A stretch of 64,000 nt of DNA from Bacillus sp. Cs-700 (GCF_011082085.1 NZ_CP041063.1:62001-126000); one strand, 5' to 3'; shown: positions 25,639 to 37,545, counted from the first letter of the stretch. Notes: generated from the letters alone by a model not told the origin. Translations and numbers: made by a program.

Positions 25639-26304
25639 TTGAAAAAGCAATTTGCCGTTATTGGACTCGGTCGTTTTGGAGGAAGCATTTGTAAGTCACT
25701 AAGTCAGCAGGGGATGGAAGTTCTTGCGATTGATATGGATGAAGATAAAGTGAATGAGTTTTCTTCTGTAGCGACACATGCTGTTATCGCTGATTCAACT
25801 GATGAAAGTGTTCTTAAAAATCTTGGTATTCGTAACTTTGATCATGTTATCGTAGCCATTGGTGATAATATTCAATCGAGTATTTTAACGACGTTAATTC
25901 TAAAGGAATTGGGCGTAAGCAAAATTACGGTAAAAGCCCAAAATGATTATCATGAAAAAGTATTAAACAAAATTGGTGCAGATAAAATTGTGCATCCCGA
26001 ACGAGATATGGGTGTTCGGATTGCTCATAGCATGATCTCAAATAGTGTATTAGACTATTTAGAACTCTCTGATGAGCACAGTATTGTAGAGCTGATTGCA
26101 AACTCGAGAATGGATAATAAAACAATCATTGAATTGGATATTCGCGCAAAGTATGGTGCTAATATTGTTGCCATCAAAAAAGGTGATGAGATTATCGTCT
26201 CACCTCAAGCTGACCAAAAGATATCAAAAGGTGATATTCTTATCGTAATCGGCTCAGATCAGGACATTAACCGCCTTGAGCGACAAATTTTAAACCGTGA
26301 TTAA
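25639..26304 (+). CDS. ktrC: Potassium uptake regulator KtrC (RCK protein)
   Basis: The 221-residue protein is the cytoplasmic gating subunit of a Ktr potassium channel. It has an RCK_N Rossmann domain with GLGRFGGS (residues about 8-15) and the acidic end of beta-2 (AIDMDED), and an RCK_C domain from about 135. KtrC binds ATP/ADP and, in the RCK_C domain, c-di-AMP, which shuts uptake. The start is TTG 25639 after AGGAGGAG. The membrane subunit KtrD is not in the window. Position next to rnjA matches B. subtilis ykqB. Confidence 0.9.
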   Translation: MKKQFAVIGLGRFGGSICKSLSQQGMEVLAIDMDEDKVNEFSSVATHAVIADSTDESVLKNLGIRNFDHVIVAIGDNIQSSILTTLILKELGVSKITVKAQNDYHEKVLNKIGADKIVHPERDMGVRIAHSMISNSVLDYLELSDEHSIVELIANSRMDNKTIIELDIRAKYGANIVAIKKGDEIIVSPQADQKISKGDILIVIGSDQDINRLERQILNRD

Positions 26305-26314
26305 TCTATACACA

Positions 26315-26353
26315 TAAAAAACAGCCTGTCGAACGATCGACAGGCTGTTTTTA
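26315..26353 (+). terminator. Bidirectional terminator between ktrC and rnjA
   Basis: Arms AAAACAGCCTGTCGA and TCGACAGGCTGTTTT enclose an ACGA loop; T tracts occur on both strands. Confidence 0.9.
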
Positions 26354-26358
26354 TTTGA

Positions 26359-28026
26359 TTAAATTTCCATAATGATCGGAAGGATCATTGGGCGACGTTT
26401 CGTTTTTTCGTATAGGAAAGGAGCAAGAGTATCTGTAATTTCATTTTTAATTTCAGACCACTGGCTAGTACGCTTTTCCATTACACCATTCAGATGCTTT
26501 GATAAAAGCTCTTGAGCATCATTAATCAAATCACCGGATTCTCTCATGTAGACAAATCCACGAGAAATGATGTCAGGTCCGGAAAGAATTTTAAACTCTT
26601 TCATGTTAATGGAGACAACAACAATAACAAGACCTTCTTCAGAAAGGATTTTACGATCTCGTAGCACAATGTTGCCAATGTCCCCGATTCCTTTTCCGTC
26701 AACATAGACAGATCCAGAAGGGATTTTACCACTAATGGAGGCTTCATTTTCGCTTAATGCGAGAACTTCACCGTTGTCCATAATGAAAGAATGATCCTGC
26801 GGAATGCCACAATCTTGTGCGAGCTTTGTATGCATCTTAAGCATACGGTACTCACCGTGAATTGGCATAAAGAATTTAGGCTTAATGAGACGAAGCATAA
26901 GCTTCTGCTCATCTTGCCCACCGTGACCAGAAGTATGGATGTCACTTAGTTTATGGTGAATCACATCAGCACCTGCGCGAGATAGTTGGTTAATGATTCT
27001 CGATACACTTACCTGGTTTCCAGGAATAGGTGAAGAAGAGAAAACAACTGTATCTCCAGGAATGATTTGAATTTGACGATGTGTCGCGTTCGCAATTCGA
27101 GAAAGAGCAGCCATCGGCTCTCCCTGACTTCCTGTACAAAGAATGGTGACTTTATTTTCTGGAAGTCGGTTGATTTGATTCGCATCAATAAATGTATCTT
27201 TAGGTGCATTAATGTACCCAAGTTCCTGACCAATTGTAATGTTAGATTCCATACTGCGGCCGAAGACTGCTACTTTACGTCCGTTTTCAACTGCAGCTTC
27301 CACAACCTGTTGAAGGCGGTGAATATTTGACGCGAAAGTTGCGAAAATGACACGGCCATCTACTTTTCTAAAGATATCCTGGATGGTTTCCCCAACGCGG
27401 CTCTCAGACATTGTAAAGCCTGGAACTTCACTATTTGTACTATCAGAAAGAAGCGCTAGAACGCCTTCTTTACCGATTTCGGCCATTTTAGTTAAGTTTG
27501 CGGGTTCGCCAACCGGTGTGAAATCAAACTTAAAGTCTCCAGTATGAACGATGTTACCAGGAGGTGTTTTAACAACAACACCATAGGAATCAGGAATACT
27601 GTGAGTTGTTCTAAAGAACATTACTGATGTTTTGCGGAACTTAATAATGTCTTCTTCTGTGATTTCATTTAAAGAAGCGCCTCGAAGAAGTCCGTGCTCT
27701 TCAAGCTTATTGCGAATAAAACCTAATGCAAGCTTACCACCATAGATTGGCACGTTAATTTCACGAAGTAAGTAAGGGATGCCGCCTATATGGTCTTCGT
27801 GACCGTGAGTGATAAATAAACCTTTAATTTTATCCTGGTTTTTAACGAGATAAGAATAATCTGGAATAACATAGTCAATTCCTAGTAATTCTTCTTCTGG
27901 GAATTTAATCCCAGCATCAACAAGGATAATTTCATCCTGAAACTGAATACCGTACATGTTTTTACCGATTTCTCCGAGTCCACCTAAAGCGAACACGGCG
28001 GTTTGATGATTTTTAACAAATTTCAT
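26359..28026 (-). CDS. rnjA: Ribonuclease J1
   Basis: The 555-residue metallo-beta-lactamase/beta-CASP nuclease has 5'-3' exo- and endonuclease activity and drives mRNA turnover and 16S rRNA maturation. The zinc site [10 protein letters not shown] lies near residues 73-82, further ligands in HTGDFKFD near residue 160, the beta-CASP domain at about 205-370 and the C-terminal HGEYRML motif near 390. Length equals that of B. subtilis RNase J1. It follows rpoY by 3 bp, the same operon as in B. subtilis. A weak GGAG lies upstream of the ATG. Confidence 0.95.
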   Translation of the reverse strand: MKFVKNHQTAVFALGGLGEIGKNMYGIQFQDEIILVDAGIKFPEEELLGIDYVIPDYSYLVKNQDKIKGLFITHGHEDHIGGIPYLLREINVPIYGGKLALGFIRNKLEEHGLLRGASLNEITEEDIIKFRKTSVMFFRTTHSIPDSYGVVVKTPPGNIVHTGDFKFDFTPVGEPANLTKMAEIGKEGVLALLSDSTNSEVPGFTMSESRVGETIQDIFRKVDGRVIFATFASNIHRLQQVVEAAVENGRKVAVFGRSMESNITIGQELGYINAPKDTFIDANQINRLPENKVTILCTGSQGEPMAALSRIANATHRQIQIIPGDTVVFSSSPIPGNQVSVSRIINQLSRAGADVIHHKLSDIHTSGHGGQDEQKLMLRLIKPKFFMPIHGEYRMLKMHTKLAQDCGIPQDHSFIMDNGEVLALSENEASISGKIPSGSVYVDGKGIGDIGNIVLRDRKILSEEGLVIVVVSINMKEFKILSGPDIISRGFVYMRESGDLINDAQELLSKHLNGVMEKRTSQWSEIKNEITDTLAPFLYEKTKRRPMILPIIMEI

Positions 28027-28029
28027 AGT

Positions 28030-28239
28030 CTATACATTCTCCAATTCAAAGTGCTCTGATTTTTGCTCAAACGCCAGGAAGTCATCTTCCACGGTTTGAA
28101 TAAATTCGATATTGAGGTCGCGGTCCTTTAATTTGTAGCGAACTTCCCGTTCAGAAGTAGCCTCTACGTAAAGGCTCATTGTTCGCTCTCTTACAGGAAC
28201 CTCCTTTTTTGTCTCTTGATAAAATACCTTATAAATCAT
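28030..28239 (-). CDS. rpoY: RNA polymerase epsilon subunit RpoY
   Basis: The 69-residue protein matches YkzG, the epsilon subunit that copurifies with RNA polymerase of Firmicutes. It opens with [20 protein letters not shown] and carries the acidic [20 protein letters not shown] region. AAGGAGAGATTTAGA precedes the ATG. It is the first gene of the rpoY-rnjA operon. A TATAAT-like element on the minus strand at 28285-28290 could be its -10. Confidence 0.9.
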   Translation of the reverse strand: MIYKVFYQETKKEVPVRERTMSLYVEATSEREVRYKLKDRDLNIEFIQTVEDDFLAFEQKSEHFELENV

Positions 28240-28602
28240 TCTAAATCTCTCCTTAACTCAGACAATTTGTGTGCATCTTCGTTTATTATATAGGAAATTG
28301 GTTTCTTTTTCATGTTTCTAACCACATTTCCATAAGAAATAGGAGAATTTGCACGAATTTAAGGGTAGAAAAGGTTAATCAATGGAATATTTAGGTTGTG
28401 GAAATAGCACGTTCCTCCAGGTTTTTTTTAATTTACGCTTCATTTTTCGATACATTAAGCTCATCCTTCCTTTTTTAATAACTATTTTTATTATTGATCA
28501 TGGCGTTAAGAATTAGTTTGGAAAAAGATGGAGAAATAATAAGGACACCATTTCCTTAATCATGTAACATGTTAATGAATTAGCTTATAAGGAGGTTGAG
28601 AT
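28240..28602. other. Intergenic region between rpoY and the EamA gene
   Basis: The 363-bp gap holds the likely rpoY promoter (minus-strand TATAAT at 28285-28290), one tiny minus-strand ORF with a ribosome-binding site (28375-28455) and the AAGGAGGT site of the EamA gene. I see no terminator hairpin or riboswitch-like fold in it. Confidence 0.5.
28375..28455 (-). CDS. Possible 26-aa basic peptide
   Basis: A minus-strand ATG at 28453-28455 lies 9 nt from GGAAGG and opens a 26-codon frame. The product MYRKMKRKLKKTWRN followed by VLFPQPKYSID has net charge of about +9 in its first 15 residues, then a hydrophobic-aromatic tail. It could be a small RNA- or membrane-associated peptide, or a chance frame. 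An in-frame ATG 9 nt upstream touches the ribosome-binding site. Confidence 0.35.
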   Translation of the reverse strand: MYRKMKRKLKKTWRNVLFPQPKYSID

Positions 28603-29508
28603 TTGAAGTTATATGTTGCGCTTATTTCATTAAGTTTAATATGGGGCATGTCGTTCATGTTCATTAAATTGATTGTTCCGATTACGGGGCCTTGGGGCGT
28701 AGTCTTTTTTCGCTGCTTACTTGGTGCAGTATCGATTTTTTTTTACTTAATGATAAGGGGAAGAATAAAGAAGTTAAAAGGCAATCATAAGTGGGGAAGT
28801 CTTATTCTAGTAGGGATTATGAATGCGCTCATTCCCTGGGGAATGATTGCACTTAGTGAAGAGCGGATCTCGAGTAGCCTTGCTGCTACGTTAAATGCGA
28901 CTACACCATTATTTACAAGTATTCTTGGCGCTTTTTTATTTGGACGTATGCTATTTCTGAAACAGTGGACTGGTATTATTGTAGGATTTATCGGCATCCT
29001 TTTTTTAATTGATCTTGATCTAAGTGCATTGGTAAAAGGCGAGTGGAGAGGGGTTTTTCCAATGCTAATCGCTACAAGTTGCTATGGGTTTGCTTCTCAA
29101 TATACAAAAAAGAACTTAAAGGGCGTACCTGTTGATGTGTTGTCGTTCATTACGTTAACGATCGGAGCGATAGGAGGACTTCTAATGATGACTACTAGTG
29201 GAGAAGGGGGTATTCAGTTTACGTTACTCCTTCAACGTGATATTCTAATAGCGCTAATTGGTCTGGGGGTGTTCGGATCGGGTCTTGCATATTTGCTCTT
29301 CTATTATATGATTCAACATGGTAGTGCAGAGTTTGCGACATTAGTGACATACCTTGTACCTGTCACCGCCTTGATCTGGGGAAGCCTCTATTTAAATGAA
29401 AACATCACACTACCTATGGTAGTAGGCTTGCTACTTGTGTTTTTTGGAGTTTATTTATCAAGTAAACATCAAAGAACAGAATCAAACATGATAAGAAAAT
29501 CAGCATAA
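28603..29508 (+). CDS. EamA/DMT family transporter
   Basis: The 301-residue protein has ten hydrophobic helices in two EamA repeats (about 1-138 and 148-285). Repeat 1 begins ISLSLIWGMSFMFIK with the usual WG motif; the end of repeat 1 reads GIIVGFIGILFLI. DMT carriers move metabolites or amino acids out of the cell; this substrate is unknown. The TTG start at 28603 follows AAGGAGGT. It is not part of the B. subtilis order at this place, so it is a local insertion between rpoY and ykrA. Confidence 0.85.
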   Translation: MKLYVALISLSLIWGMSFMFIKLIVPITGPWGVVFFRCLLGAVSIFFYLMIRGRIKKLKGNHKWGSLILVGIMNALIPWGMIALSEERISSSLAATLNATTPLFTSILGAFLFGRMLFLKQWTGIIVGFIGILFLIDLDLSALVKGEWRGVFPMLIATSCYGFASQYTKKNLKGVPVDVLSFITLTIGAIGGLLMMTTSGEGGIQFTLLLQRDILIALIGLGVFGSGLAYLLFYYMIQHGSAEFATLVTYLVPVTALIWGSLYLNENITLPMVVGLLLVFFGVYLSSKHQRTESNMIRKSA

Positions 29509-29558
29509 CTTTTTTCAAGATAGTTATAGTAAAAAATAGCGGAAACAGGTGAATGACG

Positions 29559-30335
29559 ATGCATAACGAAAAGATTGTATTTTTTGATATTGATGGCACA
29601 CTTCTTAATCATGACAAAAAAATACCAGTGTCAACACGGGAAGCTTTAAAAACACTAACAGAGAATGGGGTTCATGTTGCCATTGCAACAGGTAGAGCGC
29701 CGTTTATGTTCGCCGATCTTAGAGAAGATCTTGGAATAGACACGTTTATCAGTTTTAATGGACAATACGTGAAGCACCAGGACAAGGTTGTTCATACAAA
29801 TCCATTAAGCCGCGATGAAATTACAGTTCTTGAAGAAGAAGCCAAAAAAAATGGTCATCCAATGGTATTCCTTGATCACGAAGCGATGATGAGTAACCAT
29901 GATGAACATCCTCATATTATGAAAAGCATGGACGACTTAAAAATGCATTATCCTGGATATGACCCTTCCTATTATCACAATAGAGAAATTTATCAGGCGC
30001 TCCTGTTTTGCGAAAGTAATGACGAGGGTGGCTATCGTGATGCATATGGAAACCTTGACTTTATCCGCTGGCATGATTATTCCATGGACGTGATTCCGCC
30101 TGGAGGTTCAAAAGCGAAAGGGATAGAAGCTATGATTGATCACCTTGGATTTAAACGAGAAAATACGTACGCCTTTGGAGATGCACTCAACGACATCGAA
30201 ATGTTGAAGTTTGCAGGCACGGGAGTCGCAATGGGAAATGGATATGATGAAGTGAAAGAAGTGGCTGATTACATCACGGATCCAGTCGACCAAAATGGTA
30301 TTCAAAAAGGGTTAAAAAAAGTCGGTTTACTATAA
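29559..30335 (+). CDS. ykrA: HAD superfamily phosphatase YkrA (Cof type)
   Basis: The 258-residue protein is a type IIB HAD hydrolase. Motif I is FFDIDGTLL (about residues 7-15), motif II ATGR near residue 50, a Lys in PPGGSKAKGIEAM near 190 and motif IV GDALNDIEML near 210. The cap domain covers about 85-180. Such enzymes dephosphorylate sugar phosphates or flavin precursors. ATG 29559 lies 8 nt from AGGTGA; the ATG at 29553 is too close. It holds the ykrA place before def. Confidence 0.88.
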   Translation: MHNEKIVFFDIDGTLLNHDKKIPVSTREALKTLTENGVHVAIATGRAPFMFADLREDLGIDTFISFNGQYVKHQDKVVHTNPLSRDEITVLEEEAKKNGHPMVFLDHEAMMSNHDEHPHIMKSMDDLKMHYPGYDPSYYHNREIYQALLFCESNDEGGYRDAYGNLDFIRWHDYSMDVIPPGGSKAKGIEAMIDHLGFKRENTYAFGDALNDIEMLKFAGTGVAMGNGYDEVKEVADYITDPVDQNGIQKGLKKVGLL

Positions 30336-30337
30336 AA

Positions 30338-30372
30338 GAAGGGGATCGCCTATTGATACGGCGATCCCTTTG
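30338..30372 (+). terminator. Bidirectional terminator between ykrA and def
   Basis: AAGGGGATCGCC and GGCGATCCCTT form an 11-bp stem with a 9-nt loop. Confidence 0.75.
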
Positions 30373-30390
30373 CTCATTGTAGAATCAATC

Positions 30391-30933
30391 TTATCGACCT
30401 AGAGGTGTTAATTCACTTGCTTCTTCATTGTTAATCCGATCGTAAAACATAACGCCATCAAGATGATCAACTTCATGTTGTACAACGATAGCAGGCAGCC
30501 CCTTTAATCTTAGCTTTAGTGGATTACCTTCAGCATCAACACCCTTGACTGTAATCCGAGCATATCTCGGTACAGCACCAGGTACTTCACGATCAACGGA
30601 AAGACAGCCTTCTCCTCCATCTAAATACGTTTTTTCAACGGAATGACTAATGATTTTTGGATTCATAATGCCATAGCTATATAGCGTGCCTCTATGGTCA
30701 GAGACGTGTACCGCAATCATACGTTTGCTAATGCCGATTTGTGGTGCAGCAATTCCGATACCTGAGCGTAACTCATACTTTAAGGCAGCTTCAGGATCTT
30801 GACTATTAATAAGGAATTCAAGCATTTCTCTTAAGGTTTGCTTTTCTTGTTCAGTTGCAGGAAGGGTAATTTCATTTGCAACTTCAGTTAGGATGGGATC
30901 CCCTTCTCTACGAATGTCTTTCATTGTTAACAT
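30391..30933 (-). CDS. def: Peptide deformylase
   Basis: The 180-residue enzyme removes the formyl group from the N-terminus of new proteins. All three PDF motifs are present: [10 protein letters not shown] (about 59-68), EGCLS (about 108-112, metal Cys) and HEVDHLDG (about 152-159, HExxH). The insert between motifs marks it as a type 2 enzyme like B. subtilis YkrB/DefB. ATG 30933 is downstream of TAGGAG; the GTG at 30945 overlaps that site. It faces ykrA, as in B. subtilis. Confidence 0.94.
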   Translation of the reverse strand: MLTMKDIRREGDPILTEVANEITLPATEQEKQTLREMLEFLINSQDPEAALKYELRSGIGIAAPQIGISKRMIAVHVSDHRGTLYSYGIMNPKIISHSVEKTYLDGGEGCLSVDREVPGAVPRYARITVKGVDAEGNPLKLRLKGLPAIVVQHEVDHLDGVMFYDRINNEEASELTPLGR

Positions 30934-31261
30934 GGTATGTTTCACTCCTATTCGAAACGGTCTATCATAAGTATATTCAACTTTTTGTAAGGGTTAAAGC
31001 AAATGCTCTTTTATTAGTGACTGATAATGAAAAAAATACAAGTGGCATCATTTATCACAGTGTAAAAGAGAATCTTACAATAGTGATAGTTTAGCACAAG
31101 CCGATTTAACAGGGAATCCTCTTGAGTGATCTGTCTAGAAGGAATATGTGTAAATTATAGCATTGATTAAAAATGGAGTATTCTATTGAGATCTGTATTA
31201 TGGTATAGTAATCAGGGATGTAATTATTATGGTATGAATTGGATATGTGGGGGGACTTTTT
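30934..31261. other. Intergenic region between def and ykyA
   Basis: About 330 bp separate the divergent def and ykyA genes. A TG-extended -10, TGGTATAGT, occurs about 60 bp before ykyA and may be its promoter; the -35 is weak. No ORF with a good ribosome-binding site and no strong hairpin was seen. Confidence 0.4.
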
Positions 31262-31933
31262 TTGCTACGTAAATATCGTTTGGGAATTTTTTCTCTTTTT
31301 TTCTGTTTTCTAATGGTTGGGTTAGCTGGTTGTCAGTTTGGTGGGAGCCCAGCAGAAAAAATGTATGACCATTTAGAGGAAGCTGTTGCTCTTGAAGATC
31401 AATTTAGAGAACAACAAGAACCTTTGGCGAAGGCAGAGAAAAAGGAGCAAGACATTTATAATGAGATTGTTGCACTAAGTATGGAAGAGTTTGATAAGAT
31501 CGAAAAGCTTTCGAAAGAAGCTGAAGAAAATGCAGAACAGCGACTTGAGTATTTAAATAAGGAAAAAGAAAGCATCGATGAAGCATATGAAGAGTTTGAG
31601 GAAGTTAAAGATCTAACAGAGGACCTTGAAACGGATGCAGCTAAGAAAGATGCCAAGAACTTGATTGAAATTATGGATAAGCGTTATGAAGCTTATGGAA
31701 AGCTACATAAAGAATACAAAGCAGCTGTTGAACAAGATCAAAAGCTTTACAGCTCACTACAAGATAAAGAACTAACTTTAGAGCAACTCCAAGAACAAAT
31801 TAAAGTCGTTAACGAGAAATATGGCAAAGTGGCTAAGCATAAAGAAAGTTTCAACAAATTCACGTCTGAATTTAATGAAGCCAAAAAAGCTTTTTATGAA
31901 TCAGCTGAATTAAATGTGAATTACGGAGAATAG
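31262..31933 (+). CDS. ykyA: YkyA-type lipoprotein
   Basis: The 223-residue protein has a lipoprotein signal peptide with lipobox GLAGC (lipidated Cys at about residue 24). The rest is almost entirely charged helix, with Glu/Lys/Gln heptads from about 35 to 215, as in the YkyA family of putative cell-wall binding lipoproteins. It would sit on the outer face of the membrane as a long coiled-coil. The TTG start at 31262 follows GGGGGG by 8 nt. The order def-ykyA-pdhA is the same as in B. subtilis. Confidence 0.85.
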   Translation: MLRKYRLGIFSLFFCFLMVGLAGCQFGGSPAEKMYDHLEEAVALEDQFREQQEPLAKAEKKEQDIYNEIVALSMEEFDKIEKLSKEAEENAEQRLEYLNKEKESIDEAYEEFEEVKDLTEDLETDAAKKDAKNLIEIMDKRYEAYGKLHKEYKAAVEQDQKLYSSLQDKELTLEQLQEQIKVVNEKYGKVAKHKESFNKFTSEFNEAKKAFYESAELNVNYGE

Positions 31934-31960
31934 AAACCGCTCATCTGAGCGGTTTTTTCT
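31933..31960 (+). terminator. Terminator of ykyA
   Basis: GAAACCGCTCA and TGAGCGGTTTT pair around a short loop, followed by T residues. It directly overlaps the ykyA stop region. Confidence 0.85.
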
Positions 31961-33556
<1,596 letters not shown>

Positions 33557-33559
33557 GCT

Positions 33560-34537
33560 ATGGCGCAAATGACAATGATTCAAGCAATCACTGATGCGAT
33601 GCGTACGGAGTTGAAAAATGACGAGAACGTACTCGTGTTTGGTGAAGACGTAGGTCAAAACGGCGGCGTTTTCCGTGCGACAGAAGGACTTCAAAAGGAA
33701 TTTGGCGAAGATCGCGTGTTCGATACTCCGCTTGCTGAATCAGGTATCGGTGGTATGTCTATCGGACTTGCACTTACTGGATTCCGTCCAGTACCAGAGG
33801 TTCAGTTCTTTGGTTTCGTATACGAAGTAATGGATGCTATTTCCGGTCAAATGGCTCGTCTTCGTTACCGTTCAGGTGGCTCTTTCCATGCGCCGATTAC
33901 TGTACGTTCACCATTTGGTGGCGGCGTTAAAACTCCTGAGCTTCACGCAGATAGCCTTGAAGGATTAATGGCACAACAGCCAGGACTTAAAGTCGTAATC
34001 CCTTCAAACCCTTATGATGCAAAAGGACTTCTTATTTCTGCGATCCGTGATAACGATCCAGTTATTTTCCTTGAACACATGAAGCTTTATCGTTCTTTCC
34101 GTCAGGAAGTTCCTGAAGAAGAATATACAATTGAAATTGGTAAAGCTGAAGTGAAACGTGAAGGTACTGACATCACAATCGTTACTTACGGTGCGATGGT
34201 TCAGGCATCACTTAAAGCTGCAGAAGAACTTGAAAAAGATGGCATTAGTGCTGAAGTTATCGACCTTCGTACGGTTAGCCCACTCGATATTGATACAATC
34301 ATTGGATCTGTTGAGAAAACGAATCGTGCAATCGTTGTTCAAGAAGCTCAAAAGCAAGCTGGAATTGCTGCTAACGTTGTTGCAGAAATCAATGACCGCG
34401 CAATCCTAAGTCTTGAAGCACCAGTACTTCGCGTAGCTGCACCAGATACTGTATTTGCATTCTCTGCAGCTGAAGATGTATGGCTTCCTGATCATACTGA
34501 TATTATCGAAAAAGCAACTCAAGTTGTTAATTTCTAA
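33560..34537 (+). CDS. pdhB: Pyruvate dehydrogenase E1 beta subunit
   Basis: The 325-residue beta chain forms the alpha2-beta2 E1 heterotetramer with PdhA. Marks are [14 protein letters not shown] near residue 28, the [12 protein letters not shown] segment near 55, and FLEHMKLYR near 170. It starts 3 bp after pdhA, with AAAGGAG inside the pdhA end. The sequence closely follows the B. subtilis protein. A stem-loop lies between this gene and pdhC. Confidence 0.96.
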   Translation: MAQMTMIQAITDAMRTELKNDENVLVFGEDVGQNGGVFRATEGLQKEFGEDRVFDTPLAESGIGGMSIGLALTGFRPVPEVQFFGFVYEVMDAISGQMARLRYRSGGSFHAPITVRSPFGGGVKTPELHADSLEGLMAQQPGLKVVIPSNPYDAKGLLISAIRDNDPVIFLEHMKLYRSFRQEVPEEEYTIEIGKAEVKREGTDITIVTYGAMVQASLKAAEELEKDGISAEVIDLRTVSPLDIDTIIGSVEKTNRAIVVQEAQKQAGIAANVVAEINDRAILSLEAPVLRVAAPDTVFAFSAAEDVWLPDHTDIIEKATQVVNF

Positions 34538-34558
34538 TTAACTCTTTATAAAAAAACA

Positions 34559-34590
34559 TGAAGTGAAGCTGCGATCCGCGCTTCGCTTCA
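34559..34590 (+). repeat. Intercistronic stem-loop between pdhB and pdhC
   Basis: TGAAGTGAAGC (34559-34569) pairs with GCTTCGCTTCA (34580-34590): 11 bp with one T-G pair and a 10-nt loop. No T tract follows, so it is unlikely to stop transcription fully. It may mark an RNA processing or stabilising point in the pdh mRNA. Confidence 0.6.
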
Positions 34591-34636
34591 GATCTTATAT
34601 GAGCAAAATTTTTCTACAATTAGGAGGCGAAGTCCC

Positions 34637-35944
34637 GTGGCATTTCAATTTAAGATGCCGGATATCGGTGAAGGTATCCATGAAGGCGAAATCGTAAAAT
34701 GGTTTGTTAAATCCGGAGATGAAGTTAAAGAAGACGATATTCTTGCAGAAGTACAAAACGACAAAGCTGTTGTTGAAATTCCTTCCCCAGTAGACGGAAC
34801 AGTTAAAGAAGTTCACGCTGAAGAAGGCGCAACTGTAATCGTTGGAGACGTAGTAATTACTTTCGACGCAGAAGGTTATGAAGATGCAGAGGAAGAACCT
34901 GCAGCTGAACAGCCTCAAGCTGAAGAAGAAGCTCCTAAAGCAGAAGCAAAATCTGAAGCAAAAGAAGATAGCGCTGGATCAAAACCACTTCCTGAAGATG
35001 AAGAAGAAACAGATCCAACAAAACGCGTTATTGCTATGCCAGCAGTACGTAAATATGCTCGTGAAAACGGCGTAAGCATTTCCAAGGTATCTGGTTCAGG
35101 TAAAAATGGTCGCGTCGTAAAAGAGGACATCGACACTCACTTGAATGGTGGAGGCGAAACTGCTTCTGAAGCTCCAGCAACAGAAGAAAAAGCTGAAGCG
35201 AAGCAAGAAGCTACTACATCAGCTCAACCACAAGCATCTGCACAGCCGGAAACTCGTGAGAAGATGAAGGGTATGCGTAAAGCAATTGCAAAAGCAATGG
35301 TTAACTCGAAGCATACTGCTCCGCACGTAACTCACATGGATGAAGTTGTTGTAACAGATCTTGTTGCTCACCGTAAGAAGTTCAAACAATATGCTGCAGA
35401 CAAAGATGTGAAGCTAACTTACCTTCCATACGTTGTAAAAGCTCTTGTTTCTGCACTTCGCGAATTCCCTATGTTGAATGCATCAATCGATGATTCCACA
35501 GAAGAAATCGTACACAAACATTATTACAACATCGGTATCGCTGCTAACACTGACGCTGGACTAGTTGTTCCTGTCGTAAAAGAAGCAGACCGTAAACCAC
35601 TTCTTAATGTTTCATCTGAAATTAATGAGTTGGCTAAAAAAGCTCGCGATGGTAAACTATCAGGGGACGATATGAAAGGTAGCACATGTACTATTTCTAA
35701 CCTGGGTTCTGCTGGTGGTCAATGGTTCACTCCAATCATCAACAACCCGGATGCTGCTATTCTTGGTATTGGTCGTATTGAGGAGAAGCCAGTTGTTATC
35801 GACGGAGAAATCGTTGCTGCACCTGTTCTTGCTCTATCGATCAGCTACGACCACAGACTTATTGATGGCGTAACAGCACAACTTGCTCTTAATCACATCA
35901 AGCGTCTGTTGAACGATCCACAACTCTTAATGATGGAGGCGTAA
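34637..35944 (+). CDS. pdhC: Dihydrolipoamide acetyltransferase (E2 of PDH)
   Basis: The 435-residue E2 core transfers the acetyl group to CoA. One lipoyl domain covers residues 1-77 with the lipoylated Lys43 in NDKAV. An acidic Glu/Ala linker follows, then the E1/E3-binding domain (about 132-167, [20 protein letters not shown]), a second linker rich in Ala, Gln and Glu, and the catalytic domain (about 210-435) with DHRLIDG near residue 405 holding the catalytic His. GTG 34637 follows AGGAGGCGAAGTCCC. Confidence 0.96.
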   Translation: MAFQFKMPDIGEGIHEGEIVKWFVKSGDEVKEDDILAEVQNDKAVVEIPSPVDGTVKEVHAEEGATVIVGDVVITFDAEGYEDAEEEPAAEQPQAEEEAPKAEAKSEAKEDSAGSKPLPEDEEETDPTKRVIAMPAVRKYARENGVSISKVSGSGKNGRVVKEDIDTHLNGGGETASEAPATEEKAEAKQEATTSAQPQASAQPETREKMKGMRKAIAKAMVNSKHTAPHVTHMDEVVVTDLVAHRKKFKQYAADKDVKLTYLPYVVKALVSALREFPMLNASIDDSTEEIVHKHYYNIGIAANTDAGLVVPVVKEADRKPLLNVSSEINELAKKARDGKLSGDDMKGSTCTISNLGSAGGQWFTPIINNPDAAILGIGRIEEKPVVIDGEIVAAPVLALSISYDHRLIDGVTAQLALNHIKRLLNDPQLLMMEA

Positions 35945-35948
35945 TAAT

Positions 35949-37358
35949 ATGGTAGTAGGAGATTTTCCAATCGAATTAGACACACTTGTAGTAGGAGCTG
36001 GACCAGGTGGATATGTAGCTGCAATCCGTGCAGCACAGCTTGGTCAGAAAGTTGCCATTGCTGACAAAGGAACTCTAGGCGGAGTTTGCTTAAACGTTGG
36101 TTGTATTCCTTCAAAAGCAATGATCAACGCATCTCATAAATATGAGTCTGCAAAGCACTCCGATGATATCGGAATCACAGCTGAGAACGTGAGCGTCGAC
36201 ATGAAAAAAGTACAGGAGTGGAAGTCTTCTGTTGTTGATAAGCTTACTGGCGGCGTAGCAGGACTTATGAAATCAAATAAAGTTGATGTTATCAGTGGTG
36301 AAGTTTATTTCGTCGATAAGAACACAGTTCGTATCATGGACGAAAAGAACTCTCAAACGTATACATTCAACAACTGTATCATCGCAACAGGATCTCGCCC
36401 AATCGAACTTCCAAGTTTCAAATGGAGTAAGCGCGTGATTTCGTCAACTGGAGCACTTGCACTTGACGAAGTTCCTAAGAAAATGGTTGTTATCGGCGGA
36501 GGGTACATTGGAATCGAACTTGGTACTGTGTATGCAAACTTCGGTACTGAAGTAACAATCCTTGAAGGTACGAAGCAGATCCTACCTGGATTCGAAAAAC
36601 AAATGAGCTCTCTTGTTTCTCGTCGTCTTAAGAAGAAAGGTAATGTAGAAATCATTACTCAAGCTCTTGCGCAAGGCGTTGAAGAAACAGAAGACGGCGT
36701 AACAGTAACAGCAGAAATCAAAGGTGAAACGAAGACGTTTGACGCTGATTATGTGCTTGTTACAGTTGGCCGTAAGCCTAATACAAATGAAATCGGTCTT
36801 GAAGAACTTGGCGTTGAAATGACGGACAAAGGTCTTGTGAAGATTGACAAGCAGTGTCGTACAAACTTCGATAACATCTATGCAATTGGTGATATCGTTG
36901 AAGGTCCTGCGCTTGCTCACAAAGCTTCTTATGAAGGTAAAGTAGCTGCAGAAGTAATCGGCGGTGAAAACTCAGTAATTGATTACCTTGCAATCCCTGC
37001 AGTGGTATTCTCTGATCCAGAACTCGCTTCAGTTGGTTATACTGAACAAGAAGCAAAAGATCAAGGATTTGAAGTGAAGGCATCTAAATTCCCATTCGGT
37101 GCTAACGGCCGTGCATTGTCTCTTAACGACAGTGAAGGATTTATGAAGCTTATCACTCGTAAAGAAGATGGCCTAGTGATCGGTGCTCAAATTGCTGGTC
37201 CTAACGCTTCTGATATGATTGCTGAGCTTGGTCTTGCAATTGAAGCTGGTATGACAGCTGAAGATATTGCACTTACAATTCATGCTCACCCAACACTTGG
37301 AGAAATTACAATGGAAGCTGCTGAAGTAGCTCTTGGTACTCCAATTCATATTGGTTAA
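35949..37358 (+). CDS. pdhD: Dihydrolipoamide dehydrogenase (E3)
   Basis: The 469-residue flavoenzyme reoxidises the lipoamide of E2 and reduces NAD. FAD-binding GAGPGGY is at residues 16-22, the redox pair Cys47 and Cys52 lies in [13 protein letters not shown], the NAD-binding GGGYIGIE is near residue 183, and the C-terminal HAHPTLGE carries the catalytic His-Glu. GGAGG in the end of pdhC precedes the ATG, 4 bp after the pdhC stop. It is the last gene of the operon. Confidence 0.96.
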   Translation: MVVGDFPIELDTLVVGAGPGGYVAAIRAAQLGQKVAIADKGTLGGVCLNVGCIPSKAMINASHKYESAKHSDDIGITAENVSVDMKKVQEWKSSVVDKLTGGVAGLMKSNKVDVISGEVYFVDKNTVRIMDEKNSQTYTFNNCIIATGSRPIELPSFKWSKRVISSTGALALDEVPKKMVVIGGGYIGIELGTVYANFGTEVTILEGTKQILPGFEKQMSSLVSRRLKKKGNVEIITQALAQGVEETEDGVTVTAEIKGETKTFDADYVLVTVGRKPNTNEIGLEELGVEMTDKGLVKIDKQCRTNFDNIYAIGDIVEGPALAHKASYEGKVAAEVIGGENSVIDYLAIPAVVFSDPELASVGYTEQEAKDQGFEVKASKFPFGANGRALSLNDSEGFMKLITRKEDGLVIGAQIAGPNASDMIAELGLAIEAGMTAEDIALTIHAHPTLGEITMEAAEVALGTPIHIG

Positions 37359-37367
37359 TTTCTTATT

Positions 37368-37404
37368 AAAAACTTCGGAGACACTAAGTCTCCGAAGTTT
37401 TTTT
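37368..37404 (+). terminator. Terminator of the pdh operon
   Basis: AAACTTCGGAGAC and GTCTCCGAAGTTT form a perfect 13-bp stem with a 5-nt loop and a T run. Confidence 0.93.
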
Positions 37405-37473
37405 GGTGGGTGAAGCTTGTTTTAGAATTGATTGAGCGAGAGGAGCCATTTTTAGCGATAAGAGGACATACAT

Positions 37474-37545
37474 ATGAATAGGAATATTGCTTTTGGTGGA
37501 GGTGGTCTGGAATGTATTGAAAAGTACTTTGCTTTCAGTTCATGA
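37474..37545 (+). CDS. Possible 23-aa leader ORF
   Basis: ATG 37474 is 7 nt from AGAGGA and opens a 23-codon frame (MNRNIAFGGGGLECIEKYF...). Its TGA stop overlaps the ATG of the next ORF (ATGA), an arrangement typical of coupled genes. The product resembles nothing I know. It may be a leader peptide, or the frame may be accidental. Confidence 0.3.
   Translation: MNRNIAFGGGGLECIEKYFAFSS

Noticed and set aside
36582-36920. Antisense frame of 112 codons inside pdhD, and similar frames inside pycA, pdhC and rnjA
   Set aside because: They lie fully inside well-supported genes, have no ribosome-binding sites and have unusual Cys/His/Phe-rich composition that follows from the codon bias of the sense gene.
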